Positions 1 to 11,995 of a stretch of DNA of 64,000 nt are shown piece after piece. A program made the position numbers and the translations under genes. Below the pieces are notes generated by a model, which was not told the DNA's origin, searched no databases, and saw nothing but the letters and a program-made list of their open reading frames with translations. The stretch is from the NCBI GenBank assembly GCA_009809945.1, contig WTPW01000064.1:434519-498518 (forward strand), written 5' to 3'. Every line of letters begins with the position of its first letter. Position 1 is the first letter of the stretch. This stretch comes from Gigaspora margarita (lineage: Eukaryota; Glomeromycota; Glomeromycetes; Diversisporales; Gigasporaceae).

Positions 1-127
1 TATATCGATTTAGATATATATCNATTTTTATCCAATTAATCGATATATAACATATTTTATAATCGATATAAAACGATTAAGTGTTATATATCGATTAATA
101 TCTATATATAAAATTTGCGGATGAGGA
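1..127 (-). repeat. ATCGATATATA-rich repeat fragment, copy 1
   Basis: Read on the minus strand, this stretch begins CATCCGCAAATTTTATATAT and continues into ATCGATATATAAC-type sequence. It matches 29752-29960 closely on the plus strand, and 31800-32035 more loosely. It cuts off the LINE endonuclease coding next to it, so the repeat either inserted there or marks a rearrangement. Confidence 0.6.
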
Positions 128-444
128 ACATAATTGGAAGTATAGAATTTGTAGTGTGGGTTCATGAGCATCTGTAGGTTGAAGTTTTTTAACTTAGTTT
201 CAGAGAGAGCAATAATTTGCAAGTTCTGTTGAATGCAATAGTTGATCCAATTGTGTAGTTTAACAAGGTTGTTAAGGCCTCTAATATTATGGACTGCAAT
301 ATTTATCCCCTTATAGGCATTGATGTGAGAAGTGTTAGTAGTATTAGTAATGTTAGTAGTAGGTATTAGATTAGAGGTAATTTAATTTGAATTGACTTGG
401 TTGGGCATGCCTGTATATTGTGCTATTAGGTTGTCTTTATTCAT
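117..444 (-). pseudogene. LINE ORF2 N-terminus (endonuclease start), truncated
   Basis: An ATG at 444 opens a frame that, after one in-frame stop at 384-382, reads into INIAVHNIRGLNN and then IIALSETKLKNF. This is the usual beginning of the apurinic-like endonuclease domain of non-LTR retrotransposons (an N residue in the first strand, the catalytic E in SETK). After about 100 codons the protein runs into the AT-rich repeat at 1-127 and is lost, so only the first strand and helix of the nuclease remain. It lies just downstream of the ORF1-like pieces at 745-2830 in the same orientation, as expected for a two-ORF LINE. Family recognition is from motif memory; the truncation and stop are seen directly. 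Confidence 0.72.
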
Positions 445-2830
445 TGTTATCATAGATATCTTGCATAGGGTGTCATTCTCAATTCAGGATTTTTTCACAA
501 ATATGTCCCAGCTAGGGGAGGGTAAGATGTAACTTCAAAATAGAAGTCAGGAATATAGTCAAATACAAACAAGCATGCTAATAGTTCTGTAGCTATCAGG
601 ATCAGCTTTTGTTTGGTTATAGGGAAGGTGATATCTGATGAGGGATCATTCTTTTTATAATCTTATTTGTTCTCTCTATGTTATCTGTTAATTTCGTTTT
701 CTCAGTAACCTCTATAGTTCGTTTTGGTATTTTTATCCATTCCTCTAAAATGAATGAAAGAAAGAGTGATCTCTAAGGGCCTGTGCTGCTATTGTAAGCT
801 CCTTAGGTGTCATTATAGGAAGAGTGAAATTGACATGTGTTACAAGTTCAGAACCAGTTGGCAGATCCAGTCTATCTGTATAGTTAAAAGCTACGTATGA
901 TTTCACGAGAGGGTTGGGTATACTGTAGTATGCTGGTATTGCTTTGAAGAAGGCTTCTACTAATTCTGTCTCTTGCATAAGAAATACTATGCTTTAGTTC
1001 CAATTAGTTGGGGTCTTGTAGGAGTTATCTTTTGTTAATCAGATAGTCATTAGGTAGTACTTTGAAGGTGTAAACCTGTCACAGCAGTGCAATATTTTCT
1101 CTAAAATGCTCTGTACTTGTAGAATAAAATGGAAACAAGTCTTTCAAACAAGGTATAAGATCTTGTGGTGTCAATAGCAGGGGTTCTTTTTTTGCTAGTA
1201 GGTTGAAATATGAGGGTGGAAAGTCATTGAAAATATAATATTTCTGGAGCATCTCTTTATATCCTCTGACCTTTTTCAACTCAGAGCAGGAGGTTACAAA
1301 AAACAGGGCCTGGGTTGCTGTATTCAGCCTAGCTGGGTCTTCTGGTAGGGATGTTTAGTTATTAGCTATATATGTAGTCAAATTTGAAGATCTAGCATAA
1401 AGCAATCACAACTGCTCTAATTTGGAGAAAAGGGTAAACTATTTCTAATATTATCATCTATTTTCTCTAGTTTGTCTGGTAGGACTAGGAGCTGGTTGGC
1501 TTTTGTGTCATCTATTGCTTTCCTCAGGGCATCAAAGTCTAGTATAATTTCTATTTTGGCAAAACCCATCAAGTAAAGAGTATACCTGGCAAATTCATAT
1601 GAGTCAAGGGTAGTAAAATCAATACCAGTCCAGTATTCTATCACTAGTTTTTTTCTAAGCATATCAAATATTTGGTCCTTGTTAGTTTTGTTTATAATGT
1701 ATGCATTATGGAGTTTCTTGAATTTTTCAATAGCATTATTAAGCAGACCCTGGAATTCTTATTAGTGCAGGGGGTAAGTGTCATAGTGTCTAGTAAAACT
1801 CTAGAAAAAGGCATGGTCTCTATGAAATAGTTTAGCACTAATGGCTGGTGGGATAGGATAATGTAGTGCTCTAACTTGTAGTTTGTATTCTATGAGCTGC
1901 TAAAGTTCTGAGGCTGATGAAAAGGCTTTTATGAGTCTATCTTTGTTCCACAATTTCCTGTTGAAGATAACTGATTTTCTATCTGAGAGTAACTGTCGAG
2001 TAGTTTCACCCTATTTTTTAATGGTATCTAATAGTGTTGGGTTAGTAATTCATTAAGGTGTTTGAGATCCACTGACAACTTGGCTGTAAGTTTTTGGTAG
2101 GCCGTCTGATTCTATAGTTGATGTGAATGAGGCTATATCTAGATTTGAATTGATTTCTATTCCTTCCGAAATCTCTTCTGAGCTTATAGTTATTGATTCT
2201 GGGGCAAGTGTGGGAACTTCTATATCAGAGCTGGGTACCTTGTTGTCTGGTGCTGGAAGTTGTCCTATTTGGAGTGTCAGTGGCTGGGTTAGCCTGGGTC
2301 TGTAATTGATTCGGTTTGTTGTGATGCCATAGTTGGAAGTGTGGGTACAGAGAACAGGCTCGGGGCATGGCCGGATATGGTTTGTTTGGATTCTACAGGT
2401 GCAGATGATGTCATATCCAATACTGACAGGTGTATTTTAATATTGCTACTTTTTGTATTCACAGTAAGAGGGAGGGCTGGTATTACTGTGTTTGATGCTC
2501 GTTTAGACGATGCCTGCATTGTACAACTTCATTTATTTTGGTGTTCATTCTCGTATTGTTTATCCACTAGATCAGTTTCCATGTGTACTTCTGAGGGGCT
2601 ATTTCGAGCATTGTCCTGTTATGTTGCTAACATAGTTGGCAACAGTGTTTGAAAGAAGTGGGTGTATTGAAGGCTTTTGACCAGTTCCTTTTGCCGGTAT
2701 GTATCTTGGTGCTGTTAGGCTCTTCTGCGAGGGTGCAGTGCCAGTTATTTAGATTATTTAGTTGTAATATATCCCTCCCTATCCATCTGCAAAACTCTTT
2801 ACTGTATTTCAATTATTTGTTTTGTTTATG
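445..2830 (-). pseudogene. LINE ORF1-like region, decayed
   Basis: Several open minus-strand stretches follow in order: 2812-2627, 2519-2289, 1662-1417, 1279-1079 and 978-745. They are separated by stops and frame changes. Their composition is protein-like: phrases such as EYWTGIDFTTLDSYEFARYTLY and FCRWIGRDILQLNN, and a Pro/Ser/Thr-rich piece (2519-2289). They lie directly upstream of the ORF2 endonuclease start. I therefore read the block as a degenerate ORF1 of the same LINE. I recognise no RRM or zinc knuckle, so the ORF1 label rests on position only. The plus-strand frames at 2123-2652 are shadows of this block. Confidence 0.5.
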
Positions 2831-3143
2831 ATTTTCTAATCTATGGGAAAGAGTTCTCATGTTTAAAAATTTGTATCCGAGTATGCCTGATTTTCAGTAA
2901 AAAAAATCCTAACTAGGTAATAGATTGATTGTATATGTCACACTTATAGATTATTTGGTATCTAACATTCCATTCCAACAGAAACACCTTTTGATATATA
3001 TTAAAATAGAGCTATTTTTCTCTACTACTACATTACTTTAGCTTATCTAATTCACAAGACTCACAGCAATAGTGCGATGCTTTAATTTGTTCATATAAAA
3101 CAAAGAGAATATCATAAATTAAACGAATAAATAAATTATATCA

Positions 3144-5790
3144 TCATTTACAACTCCAATTCCATATTATAACAACCATTAACTTTATACATTCCTTTAG
3201 GATCTCCCATATCAGCAGATTTTTGATAATAAATAAATACCTTATTCTTGTCCTTTTCAACTCCAATTCCATTTCATAGCAACTTCCAACAGAATACAAT
3301 CCTTTAGCATCTTCCATATCGGCAGATCTTTTATAATAAATGAATACTTTATTTTCATTCTTCTCAACCCCAATTCCATTTTCGTAAAAATATCCTGTAT
3401 TACATATTCCTTCAGGAAGCCCACTATCAGCAGATTTCTTATAATAAACAAATGCCATGCATTCATCTTTTTCAACCCCAATTCCATTTTCGTAACAATC
3501 ACCAACATTAAACATCACCCTCAATATCTCCCATATTAGCAGATTTTAAATAGTTAATAAATGCCATGTGTTCATCCTTCTCGACTCCAATCCCTTGGTG
3601 ATAACAATAACCAACTTGAAAGATTCCGCAAACATTCTCCATTTCAGCAGATTTTTGATAGTAAATAAATGCCTGATAATCGTCTTTTTCAACACCAATT
3701 TCATTTTGATAAAAGTTACCAACTTTAAGCATTCCATCAGCATCTCCCATCTCTGCAGATTTTTTTATAATAAATGAATGCTTTGTTTTCATTCTTTTCA
3801 ACCCCTATTCCATTTTGATAACAATTTGCAAGACTATATGTCCCGTTAACATCTCCCATCTCTGCAGATTTTTGATAATAAATGTATGCTTTATTTTCGT
3901 CCTTTTCTATTCCAATTCCGTCTTCATAAAAGCCACCAACATTATATGTTCCGACAGCAAATCCCATTTCAGCTGATTTTAGATAGTGAATAAATGCCTT
4001 ATGTTCATTCTTTTCAACTCCAATTCCATTTATATAACAATATCCAATAGCATACATTCCTTCAGCATTTCCCATTTCTGCAGATTTTTGATAATAAAGA
4101 AATGTTTTGTTTTCATCCTTTTCAGTACCAATTTTATTTTGATAACAAACCCCAAGTCTAAATGTTCCATCAGCATGCCCCATCTCAGCCGATTTTTGAT
4201 AATAAGTGAACGCCTTATATTCATCGGTTTCGATTCCAATTCCATTTTCGTAACAATATCCAACTTGAAATATTCCATCGACATCCCCATATCAGCAGAT
4301 TTTTGGTAATAAATAAATGCCTTATGTTCGTTCTTTTCAACACCGAGTCCATCTTCATAACAACTGCCAACATTATATGTTCCTTCAGAAGATTTTTGAA
4401 AATAAATAAATGCCTTATGATAATCCTTTTCGACTCCATCTCCAATAAGATAACACTTGCCAAGGCTAAATATTTCTAAGCAATCTCTAACTCGATAGGT
4501 TTTTGAATATGTTCATGCACAATCATATCATCTTGTGACATGCAATCCGTAATTAATAAGCTTTCACTGTTCTGATTAACTTGGTCTTCTTTAATAATAA
4601 CGTTATAATTGTTAGAATGGAACTAAAATAGCATTATAATAACATAAAAATATCATAAAGTAATGATTACCTTGGTATTCAGAGTATCAAATCGTCTGCT
4701 GACGTAAATTTCAGGATATGCATCGAAATTAGATGTTGACATGCTTGATTCAAGTACTTCATCAGCCATCTTTATTTGTGCAACGATTTCAGTTGATTTA
4801 TCGCCTAAAATCTCATTATACCATGTATTTATGGTATCATATATCTCTTTAGAAGCTGGTCTTTTGTCTGGCTGAGTATCCCAACATTTAGTAATCAAAA
4901 TTTAGCAACTAATTCTGGTACATGGTTTGAAATATTTGGACGTAAACCATCATAAAAAATCTTACGAGACAGTTCGATGCCGCATATAGTATTGTGATAT
5001 GCACGAACACCCGATACTATTTCATACGCAATTATGCCAAAAGAATACACGTCAGACGCCATACTATATTCTCCACTATATAATATTTCGGGTGCTATAT
5101 ACTCAAGTATACCATATACTTTATTGTTCGATCCTATATAAGCTAATTTCGAAAGCCCTAGATCTGCAATGTACGCACTTTTAAAATCAGTCAGAAGTAT
5201 GTTTTTACTATGTAAATCTCGGTGAATAAGGGTTTGTGAATGAATTGCATGAAGGTCAAAAGCAATACAATTTAATAAATTTATTTTTTTTCCCATCCCA
5301 TTTGAGAAATTGAATATCGATTTTGATGTAAAGAACCCGATTATTCATATTGCATAACAAGTATATAATCTCTGGAAACATCATCTCTTGATATTCCCAA
5401 AGATCTTAAAAAACTCGGTTGTTTAAGCCTAATATCACAATATGGCTTTAACTTTTTATTATGCAAAAATAAGGCACAAATTACCATACAAATCATTGAA
5501 AAAATTACAAAGATTTTGAATGAAATTACCTCGTTTATAAATTCTTCAGTACAATCATTTGACCCGTGAAGTAATTTAAGTGCAACTGTCATTTTTGTTT
5601 TGCGGCTTTTATCATCCCACAATGCACAAAATACGGTCGAAAATCCGCCTTCTCCGATCTTTTTAATATTTTCAAATTCATCGTAAGGAATCCATAATAA
5701 TTTATATTTATTTTCGATCACTATTTTTTTCAAACTGTCATCAATATTCAAGTTTTTATATGCATCTTCATTTTTAGCTAAATAAATAAA
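3144..5790 (-). pseudogene. TKL-type protein kinase with C-terminal Sel1 repeats, decayed
   Basis: Host-type gene of a family much expanded in arbuscular mycorrhizal fungi: Ser/Thr-like kinase followed by Sel1 (TPR-like) repeats, probably signalling. Kinase motifs seen: glycine loop GEGGFSTV, VALKLL lysine, HRDLHSKN catalytic loop, DLG in place of DFG, APE, and SDVYSFG. Introns at 5529-5452 and 4670-4623 have good GT/AG borders and keep frame. About ten Sel1 units (GIGVEKDE..KAF.YYQKSAEMG) fill 4463-3144. The 5' end is incomplete: coding continues upstream of 5751 as NEDAYKNLN to a splice acceptor near 5790. Lesions: in-frame TAA at 5343-5341, frame slips near 5289 (A8 run) and 4893, a TAG before the Sel1 array, and Sel1 frame slips near 4288, 3768, 3521 and 3272. 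Several are single-base, some in homopolymers, so assembly error cannot be excluded. Confidence 0.85.
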
Positions 5791-5989
5791 TAAAATTTTA
5801 TTAATTTTAGGTCCAATAAAATATTATTAGGCTAAGATTTGTAACAGCAGAATAAACTCGCGTGATTTTAAATTGCTTTCCCTAGTGAATGATTTGAACA
5901 TAATATAAGTAACAAAAATAAAAAAAAATAGATGATAAATAATAATTTTAAACAATATATAATAATAATAATAATGAATTTACATTTGA

Positions 5990-7124
5990 TACCAATAATT
6001 AGATTTTTGTATACCTCTTATTACTCCAATTCCATTTCGATAATAATAAGCGACATTATCCATTCCATCAGAGTTTCCCATGTCAGCAGATTTTTGAAAA
6101 TACATAAATGCTTTATTATCGTCCTGTTCGATCCCAATTCCATTTTGATATCACATTCCAACTTGAAAGACTCCATCAGAAAACTTCATCTCAACAGATT
6201 TTTGGTAATAAATAAACGCCTTATTCTCATCTTTTCCTATTACAATTCCACCCAGATAACAGTTTCCGAGATTATACATTGCAACAGCATTCCCCAATTC
6301 AGCAGACTTTTGATAACAAGTGAATGCTTTATATCCATCCTTTTCAACTCCAATTCCTTCACTATAACAAGTAGTAAGACTATTCATTCCAGTAGAAATT
6401 CCCATATCAGCAGTCTTTTGGTAAACGCCTTGTAATCATTTTTTCTACCCCAATTCCATTTAAATAACAATTTCCAATGGCATATATTCCTTCAGGAAGC
6501 TCAAGCTCTGCAGATTTTTGGTAATAAATAAATGCACTGTGTTCATTCCTTTCAACACCAATTCCATCATCATAACAAATACCAAGTTTAAACGTTCCAT
6601 AAGCATGACCCATCTTGGCTGATTTTTGATAATAAATGAATGCATTATGCACATCGCTTTCGATTCCAATCCCATTTTCATAACAATATCCAACTTGAAA
6701 TGTTCCATCAACATCACCCATATCAGCAGATTTTTGATAATAAGCGAATGCCTTGTGCTCATCTTTTTCAATTCCAATCCCATTTTCATAACAATTTCCA
6801 ACAGAATATAATCCTCTAGCGCTAGCATCTTTCATATCAGCAGATTTTTGGTAATAAAAGAATGCTTTATGTTCATCCTTCTCTACCCCAATTCCATCTT
6901 CATAGCAATTTTTTCCAACCATACACATCCATTCAGAAAGTCCCATCTCGGCAGATAATTTATAATAGGTAAATGCCTTGTATTCATCTTTTTCAACTCC
7001 AATTCCATTATGAAAACAATAACCGGTTTTAAAAACTTCGTACTCATCTACTTCATACTTATTTTCTTCGATACCCGATTCCATTTAGATAGGAATTTTG
7101 ATAAATTTCATCGGAATCTTCCAT
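5990..7124 (-). pseudogene. Sel1-repeat protein, no kinase domain
   Basis: About ten Sel1-like repeats read on the minus strand, from an acidic start (MEDSDEIYQN at 7124, or MESGIEENKYE at 7084 in a shifted frame) to near 5990. Repeat core: YCYENGIGIEKDEHKAFAYYQKSADMGD. 7084-6407 is continuous for 225 codons. After that come frame disturbances around 6445-6410 and an in-frame TGA near 6153, where a TGT would fit the repeat. Sel1 proteins form solenoid scaffolds; the partner is unknown. It sits directly upstream of the kinase-Sel1 gene in the same orientation and its repeats are very similar, so the pair is probably a local duplication. Whether 7084-6407 is still expressed as a short protein cannot be told from sequence. 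Confidence 0.8.
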
Positions 7125-7332
7125 TTAATAATTTATGTTCATTTATAAACTTTCTAATGCCGGTTTCGATTGGTGCATATTCGCATATTGGATTTTTCTA
7201 AATTAGTTCAATTTCTTAGCTACAAAATGTAAATCAAATTATTAAAAATCATGGCTTTATTGATATCGCTTCATCACTTTCGATGACTATAGATAACAAC
7301 AGAGATCTAACCCAATAATTCTAAAAAAAAAC

Positions 7333-7585
7333 ATATCGGCGGATTTTCGGAATTGGATTTACATGGGTTTGTAAAACGAACTTAAGTGACTTTTTATTAC
7401 ATGGTTGTATATAAAAATAATTTAAGGAGTAATTAACAATAATGTAAATTAAAATTTAATTTTATCTCGTTATTGTTTATTATCCTTAAATTTTAGTGAC
7501 TTTTTATTACATGGATGTATATAAAAATAATATTAAGCTCGGTTTACAAGTCCATGTAAACCCAATTCCGCAAATCCGCCGATAT
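7333..7585. mobile_element. MITE-like palindromic element (TATCGGCGGATTT ends)
   Basis: The left end ATATCGGCGGATTT.CGGAATTGG is repeated in reverse complement at the right end. Most of the 253 bp folds back on itself around a centre near 7455. Inside, a segment GTGACTTTTTATTACATGG is directly repeated (7388 and 7497). No coding. No clear target duplication, though TA borders are possible. Confidence 0.7.
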
Positions 7586-8105
7586 AATAAAATGACAGTA
7601 ATTCTAAATATAATAAATTCTAATCTCTATGTTGTAGGTAATTGACTTGGGTTGATTCTAAATCTACTTAAATGGGTTTTGGATCCTAAAATGACTTTAT
7701 CCTATCATTATATAATGACATTGTCTCTTTATCTAATGCTTTGTTTTTGAAAACACATTCAAATATTTATTCTCTACAAACACCTTTGATATTATATAGA
7801 GATACCCGCATCTATATAATCAACTATAGTTCCTAATGCTATCTAATATTCTCTTACCAATTTTTTTCAACAAAATACCAAATTTTAATAGAGTATAAAA
7901 ATTTAACAATTCCTGAAACTTATCAAAATATAAAGGGATTCAAATATAACTTTGAAAAAGAACTTTTTTCAAAACTATACCCTTTTTTAAAAAAAAAGAT
8001 TATAAAATTTAAATTAAAATAATATTCTTTATAAAGTCATTAACAAATTAAAAATACTATCAAATACATACTTGTTATTTAATGGATATCGGTGATCGGT
8101 GAGTA
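7586..8105. other. AT-rich non-coding stretch
   Basis: No coding, repeat or RNA signal seen; homopolymer-rich. Confidence 0.5.
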
Positions 8106-8480
8106 GTAGCTATCCCACAAAAAATTTTCCGGTCATGTGATTTTTTTATGGCACAAACCAATCAAATTTTGAGATCAGGTGTAACGTGAAAATCAAAACA
8201 ATCAAAACAATCGAATAAAGCGAATGAATTAAAGTAATAAATCGAGTGGTTAGGGTTTGGTTAGACGCTTTTTAGAGCGTTACTGGTACCAAAATTTTGC
8301 AAGGAATTTTTTTTGTTAATGCGCAGTAGATGATTTCATAGATAAACTTTCGAGTTATTAGCGATTTTTTATGAAAAATCATAAAAAGCGCGATTTTTAN
8401 NTTACACCTGATCCTAAAATTCAATTGGTTTGCGCCACGACAAAGTCACGTGACCGGAAAATTTTTTGTGGGTTAACTAC
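8106..8480. mobile_element. MITE with long inverted ends (CCCACAAAAAATTTTCCGG)
   Basis: About 70 bp at the left end (CCCACAAAAAATTTTCCGGTC .. GATCAGGTGTAA) return in reverse complement at the right end. The middle holds TTAGGGTTTGG and a short GCGTT-rich stretch. Two N bases lie inside (8400-8401). No convincing target duplication. Confidence 0.72.
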
Positions 8481-8512
8481 ATATTTTATATTCCACAGAA
8501 TAATAGTAAAAT

Positions 8513-8531
8513 TACGTGGCCGAAGGCCACG
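8513..8531. other. GC-rich hairpin ACGTGGCC-GAA-GGCCACGT
   Basis: Perfect 8-bp stem with a 3-nt loop, conspicuous in AT-rich surroundings. No gene ends here, so I do not call it a terminator. Confidence 0.5.
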
Positions 8532-9030
8532 TATCCATTAAATAACTAGTTTATCCCATGGGTATGACGTAACAACCCGTGCAACACGTCATTCAGTTAC
8601 TGTAGTAATTTAAACTTTATTTCAATCATTGATCTATTTATTTTTTTTTTAAAAAAAATAAAATAAAAATCGAATGCAAGAAACAGTAATATCACAATAA
8701 CTGAAGAAATTTTCAAATTGCAAAAATCTCTCATATAAAAAGAATACTACAATAACAAATGTATTAAATGGCTGTGCCTCGACCAGTTTCATAAAGCTAT
8801 CAAGTATAAAAACAAATTTAAGAATTTAATTCTTCAATCTCAAGCTCTCCTATTATCTTTGGAACCTTAGGCACATTTAAAACTACTTTTAAATGATATT
8901 TTTAAATGTTACTCACTTTTAACCTTTTAGAACATTAAAAAACATGATAATAAATTAATATTTTAAATATTTAAATAACCCTTTTTTTTATTGAATAAAA
9001 AATTAATAAAGAACATTAAAATTCTTTATC
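8532..9030. other. Non-coding, no recognisable feature
   Basis: AT-rich sequence with short homopolymers. I see nothing further. Confidence 0.4.
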
Positions 9031-9215
9031 TGCCTATACAAGTTTAAAACCTTTAGTATCTAGTAAAGCCTTTTGTCTGCTTACAACAATTTTAAAACCT
9101 TCGACTGCTTTATAACAATTTTAAAACTCTTCGAACCTATTATAGTCATTTGTCTTTCTATGACAATTTTAAAACCCACTGGACCTCAAAATACAATTTT
9201 AAAACCTACAACCTA
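9030..9215. repeat. Degenerate tandem repeat, ACAATTTTAAAACC core
   Basis: Five spaced copies of a core close to ACAATTTTAAAACC(T), at roughly 25-45 bp intervals. Non-coding. Confidence 0.5.
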
Positions 9216-9403
9216 GTAAACATGATTATTTTTAAGACCCGTAAAGAAATACTAAGTCTAGTTGATTACATAATTGTAAACTTAGTTTACGATCTTTAAT
9301 TTTTAATTAGGATTTACTGTAAACAAAAATTTTAAACGAAAAAAACTTAACGTTAATCACCAGGCTATATAAAAATCATGTGTCACATGATTTTCATATA
9401 GAC

Positions 9404-9620
9404 CGTTGCAGGGACAATGATTTTTTGTTGTGGGATAATGTAAATTTTGTGGGATAATGTAAATTTTGTGGTAGAATAAGATAAATTTTGTGATTTTTTG
9501 TGATCAATTTGAAACAATTTTGCAAAATTTTGTGGCAATATAAAGTAAATTTTGTGATTTGTTGTGAATCAATTTGAAACAATTTTGGGAGTTAATTTGA
9601 ATTTTACAAAATTTTGCGAT
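9404..9620. repeat. Degenerate tandem repeat, TAAATTTTGTG / CAATTTGAAACAATTTTG
   Basis: GGGATAATGTAAATTTTGTG occurs twice in a row, then decayed copies. Two copies of a TGATCAATTTGAAACAATTTTG unit follow (about 9510 and 9567). Open frames here are repeat artefacts. Confidence 0.55.
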
Positions 9621-9986
9621 GACAGATAAAATATTTTTATTTGTACTATAAAAAGTTCTATATAAAAGTATAAAAAAAATTATTGCTTTATAAAATATAT
9701 AAAAACCCAAATTTCTATATAAAAAATTTCTATATTAATTCAAAGGGTGAATCTATTTGTCACCAGCAGTGATAGTCACCAGATTGTGATCAACAAATTA
9801 GATCAAAGGATCATGTGTAATGTGAAAATGCAAAAACTGATTTTTTTAAAAAATCACTTCTAACTTAAAATTTTGTCTATAAAACTACTTTTTTTTATAC
9901 AAAAAAAAATTTCTTGCAAAATTTACTATATACAATACTCTACCTGATATCAGAAAATTTTTTATATAGATTTATATCAATATATA

Positions 9987-10270
9987 AGGGACGTCTAAAG
10001 TGGAGTAGATTCTTATAATATATTTTATCGAATTAACTTTAGGGTTAGGGTTATTTTAAGTTGGGTTAGAAAGGTTTTAGATTATAATATTTAAGCAAAA
10101 TTGCCTTCCCGACATTTTTAATTAAAACACCAAAGTAGGTTTAGACTGCCATTTTTTGTATTTTGCAAGGTTTTCGCTTTTCTTTTTTGTTTGCTTTGCC
10201 AAAGATCATCAAAATTTGATAATTTGATTGGCCAATTGTCATGTGATTCTACTCTGCTTTAGACAACCCC
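9987..10270. mobile_element. hAT-like MITE, 8-bp duplication AATATATA
   Basis: Left end AGGGACGTCTAAAG, right end (reverse complement) GGGGTTGTCTAAAG; the pairing extends through GAGTAGA. AATATATA occurs at 9979-9986 and again at 10271-10278. The duplication is exact but low in complexity. The right interior shares TTGATTGGCCAATTGTCAT with the element at 15362-16430. Confidence 0.65.
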
Positions 10271-10318
10271 AATATATAGCAATTAATTGATATATATCAA
10301 TAAAAAATAACGATATAT

Positions 10319-10564
10319 GGGGGTGGGTCAATAGAAAAGGGACAAATCATTTTTAGTAAAATTTTTTTAATTTTTAAATTAAAATAACTTGACAACTATT
10401 TAATCAAATTTGCCAAAAATTTTTTTATTTTAATCTTAAAATTATATAGAATTAAAATAAAAAAAATTATTAAATTTATTAAGATAGTTGTTAAGATATT
10501 TAAGCTTAAAGTCAAGAAAACTTTTACTTAGAAAAAATTTGTCCCTTTTCTATTAACTCACCCC
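10319..10564. mobile_element. MITE with GGGGGTGGGTCAATAGAAAAGGG ends
   Basis: About 29 bp of left end match the reverse complement of the right end (AGGGGTGAGTTAATAG...). The inner halves are also roughly palindromic. TATAT flanks both ends, but the surroundings are AT repeats, so the duplication is ambiguous. Confidence 0.65.
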
Positions 10565-10679
10565 TATATATCAATTAATTTGTTATATATTGTTATATAT
10601 CTATAATCGATATATATCGTAATTAGATGAATATTGTTATAAATCTAATAATCGATTATCATCACATAAAAAAAATTAT

Positions 10680-11290
10680 AAATTACAATTGGTACCCCCT
10701 TCAAGATTAGAGATCAGGGTAGGCTGATTTACCTAACACCCTTTGCTATATAATACCCAGAGAATTTGGTATGGATGTTTGCACAATTTGTTGTTACAGA
10801 TCTTCAAATCATCTGTATAATCGATCTTTTAGATCTTTAACTTTTTAAACTTTTTTTTGTTATTTCTGCATTTTTAACTTTACTTTTTAATGTTATTATT
10901 ATTTATTAATATTTTTAGAAAGGTTATACAGATTGTTTTTTCTTTATAACTAACCTTTTTTTTCTTTATTGCAGTGCCATTGTTACTGGATGGAAGTTTC
11001 AAATGCCTTCGTCATTGGTGCTGTTATTACTGGAAGGAATTTGAAATACCTTCATCATTGGTGTCGTCATTGTGGGATTCATGAACTATCTTTTTGTTGG
11101 CGTCATCATTGTAGGAGTTATAGAATATCTTTCTATTGGCGTCAGGGTATACTAGTAGTTTGAAATTGTTTTTTTAGTTTATTTACTTATTAAACTGTTT
11201 ATTTTTTTTTGTTGATTAATAATAAGACAGGAGTTGTGAATGCCTTCATTGCTAGTGTTATCGTAATCGGTAGTGCTTTATTGAATTAAA
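10680..11290. repeat. Dispersed GTCATTGGTG-type repeat
   Basis: About four degenerate copies of a 45-50 bp unit (CTTCATCATTGGTGTCGTCATT core) lie at 10972-11150, with a partial copy at 11235. A related stretch is at 30595-30690. The small frame at 10969-11163 is only this repeat translated. The rest of the stretch is AT-rich with nothing recognisable. Confidence 0.45.
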
Positions 11291-11298
11291 GTCTTGAA

Positions 11299-11995
11299 AT
11301 GATTCTACTGTGGATCGAAGTATTTAAAAGGTACAATAATGTGACGAATACGCATATACTTAAAGATATAGAAAATTCGCTAAAAATCAAACAAGATACT
11401 GCTTTTAAATTTCGAGCAAAATTTAATTTTATTATAGAAAGATATAAAAATGCAATTATTGATCTAACAAATTTTCTCAATATTGAACCAAACAACAAAT
11501 TTGCACTAATTTATCTAGGAAAAGCCTGCCATCTACGAAGGAGGCAATTATTGATCTAGCAAAATTGCTTGGTATTGAACCCAGTGATGACACAGACAAA
11601 TTATTTTAAAAAAATTGTTCGATGCATTTAATATGTGCAATAATGCGGCAAACACATATACACTTGAAGATTTAAAAGATTTACTAGATATCAAACAAGA
11701 TACTGCACTTAAATTTCGAGTAAAATTTAATTTTACCATAGAAAGATATAAATGTACAATTAACAATCTAATAAAATTGCTTGATATTAAACTGAACAAC
11801 AAATTTGCACTAAGATATAGAGCAGAAGCCTATTATCTGATGAAAAAATATAAAGAATCATTCAATAATATGAATGATGAATGGACGTTAAAACTTTTGG
11901 CAAAATCATTGAAAAGTAAATTTAAAGACTTGATTGCCTGCTATCTGGACAAAGGCCACAGTGCAGTTTTTAGGCAGATGACACAACAGCTATAG
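11299..11995 (+). pseudogene. TPR-like repeat protein fragment, internally duplicated
   Basis: Two plus-strand frames (11299-11559 and 11615-11995) encode the same module twice, about 300 bp apart: TLEDLKDLLDIKQDTALKFR, then FNFTIERYK, then INNLIKLLDI and NNKFALRYRAEAYYLMKKYKES. The last part is TPR-like (helix pair, A..YRA.AYY, KYKES..). The copies are divergent and lie in different frames, with a stop between them. No start with upstream context or further exons were found. The C-terminus FKDLIACYLDKGHSAVFRQMTQQL ends in a normal stop. I infer a decayed or partial member of a fungal TPR family; function unknown. The minus-strand frames over the same bases are shadows. Confidence 0.55.

Noticed and set aside
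2123-2652. Plus-strand frames over the LINE ORF1 region
   Set aside because: Shadows of the minus-strand LINE pieces; no motif and no collinear continuation.
3568-4309. Plus-strand frames in the Sel1 array, also 5932-6435 and 6626-6811
   Set aside because: Reverse readings of Sel1 repeats on the minus strand.
8513-8531. GC-rich hairpin as a transcription terminator
   Set aside because: The organism is eukaryotic and no gene ends nearby.
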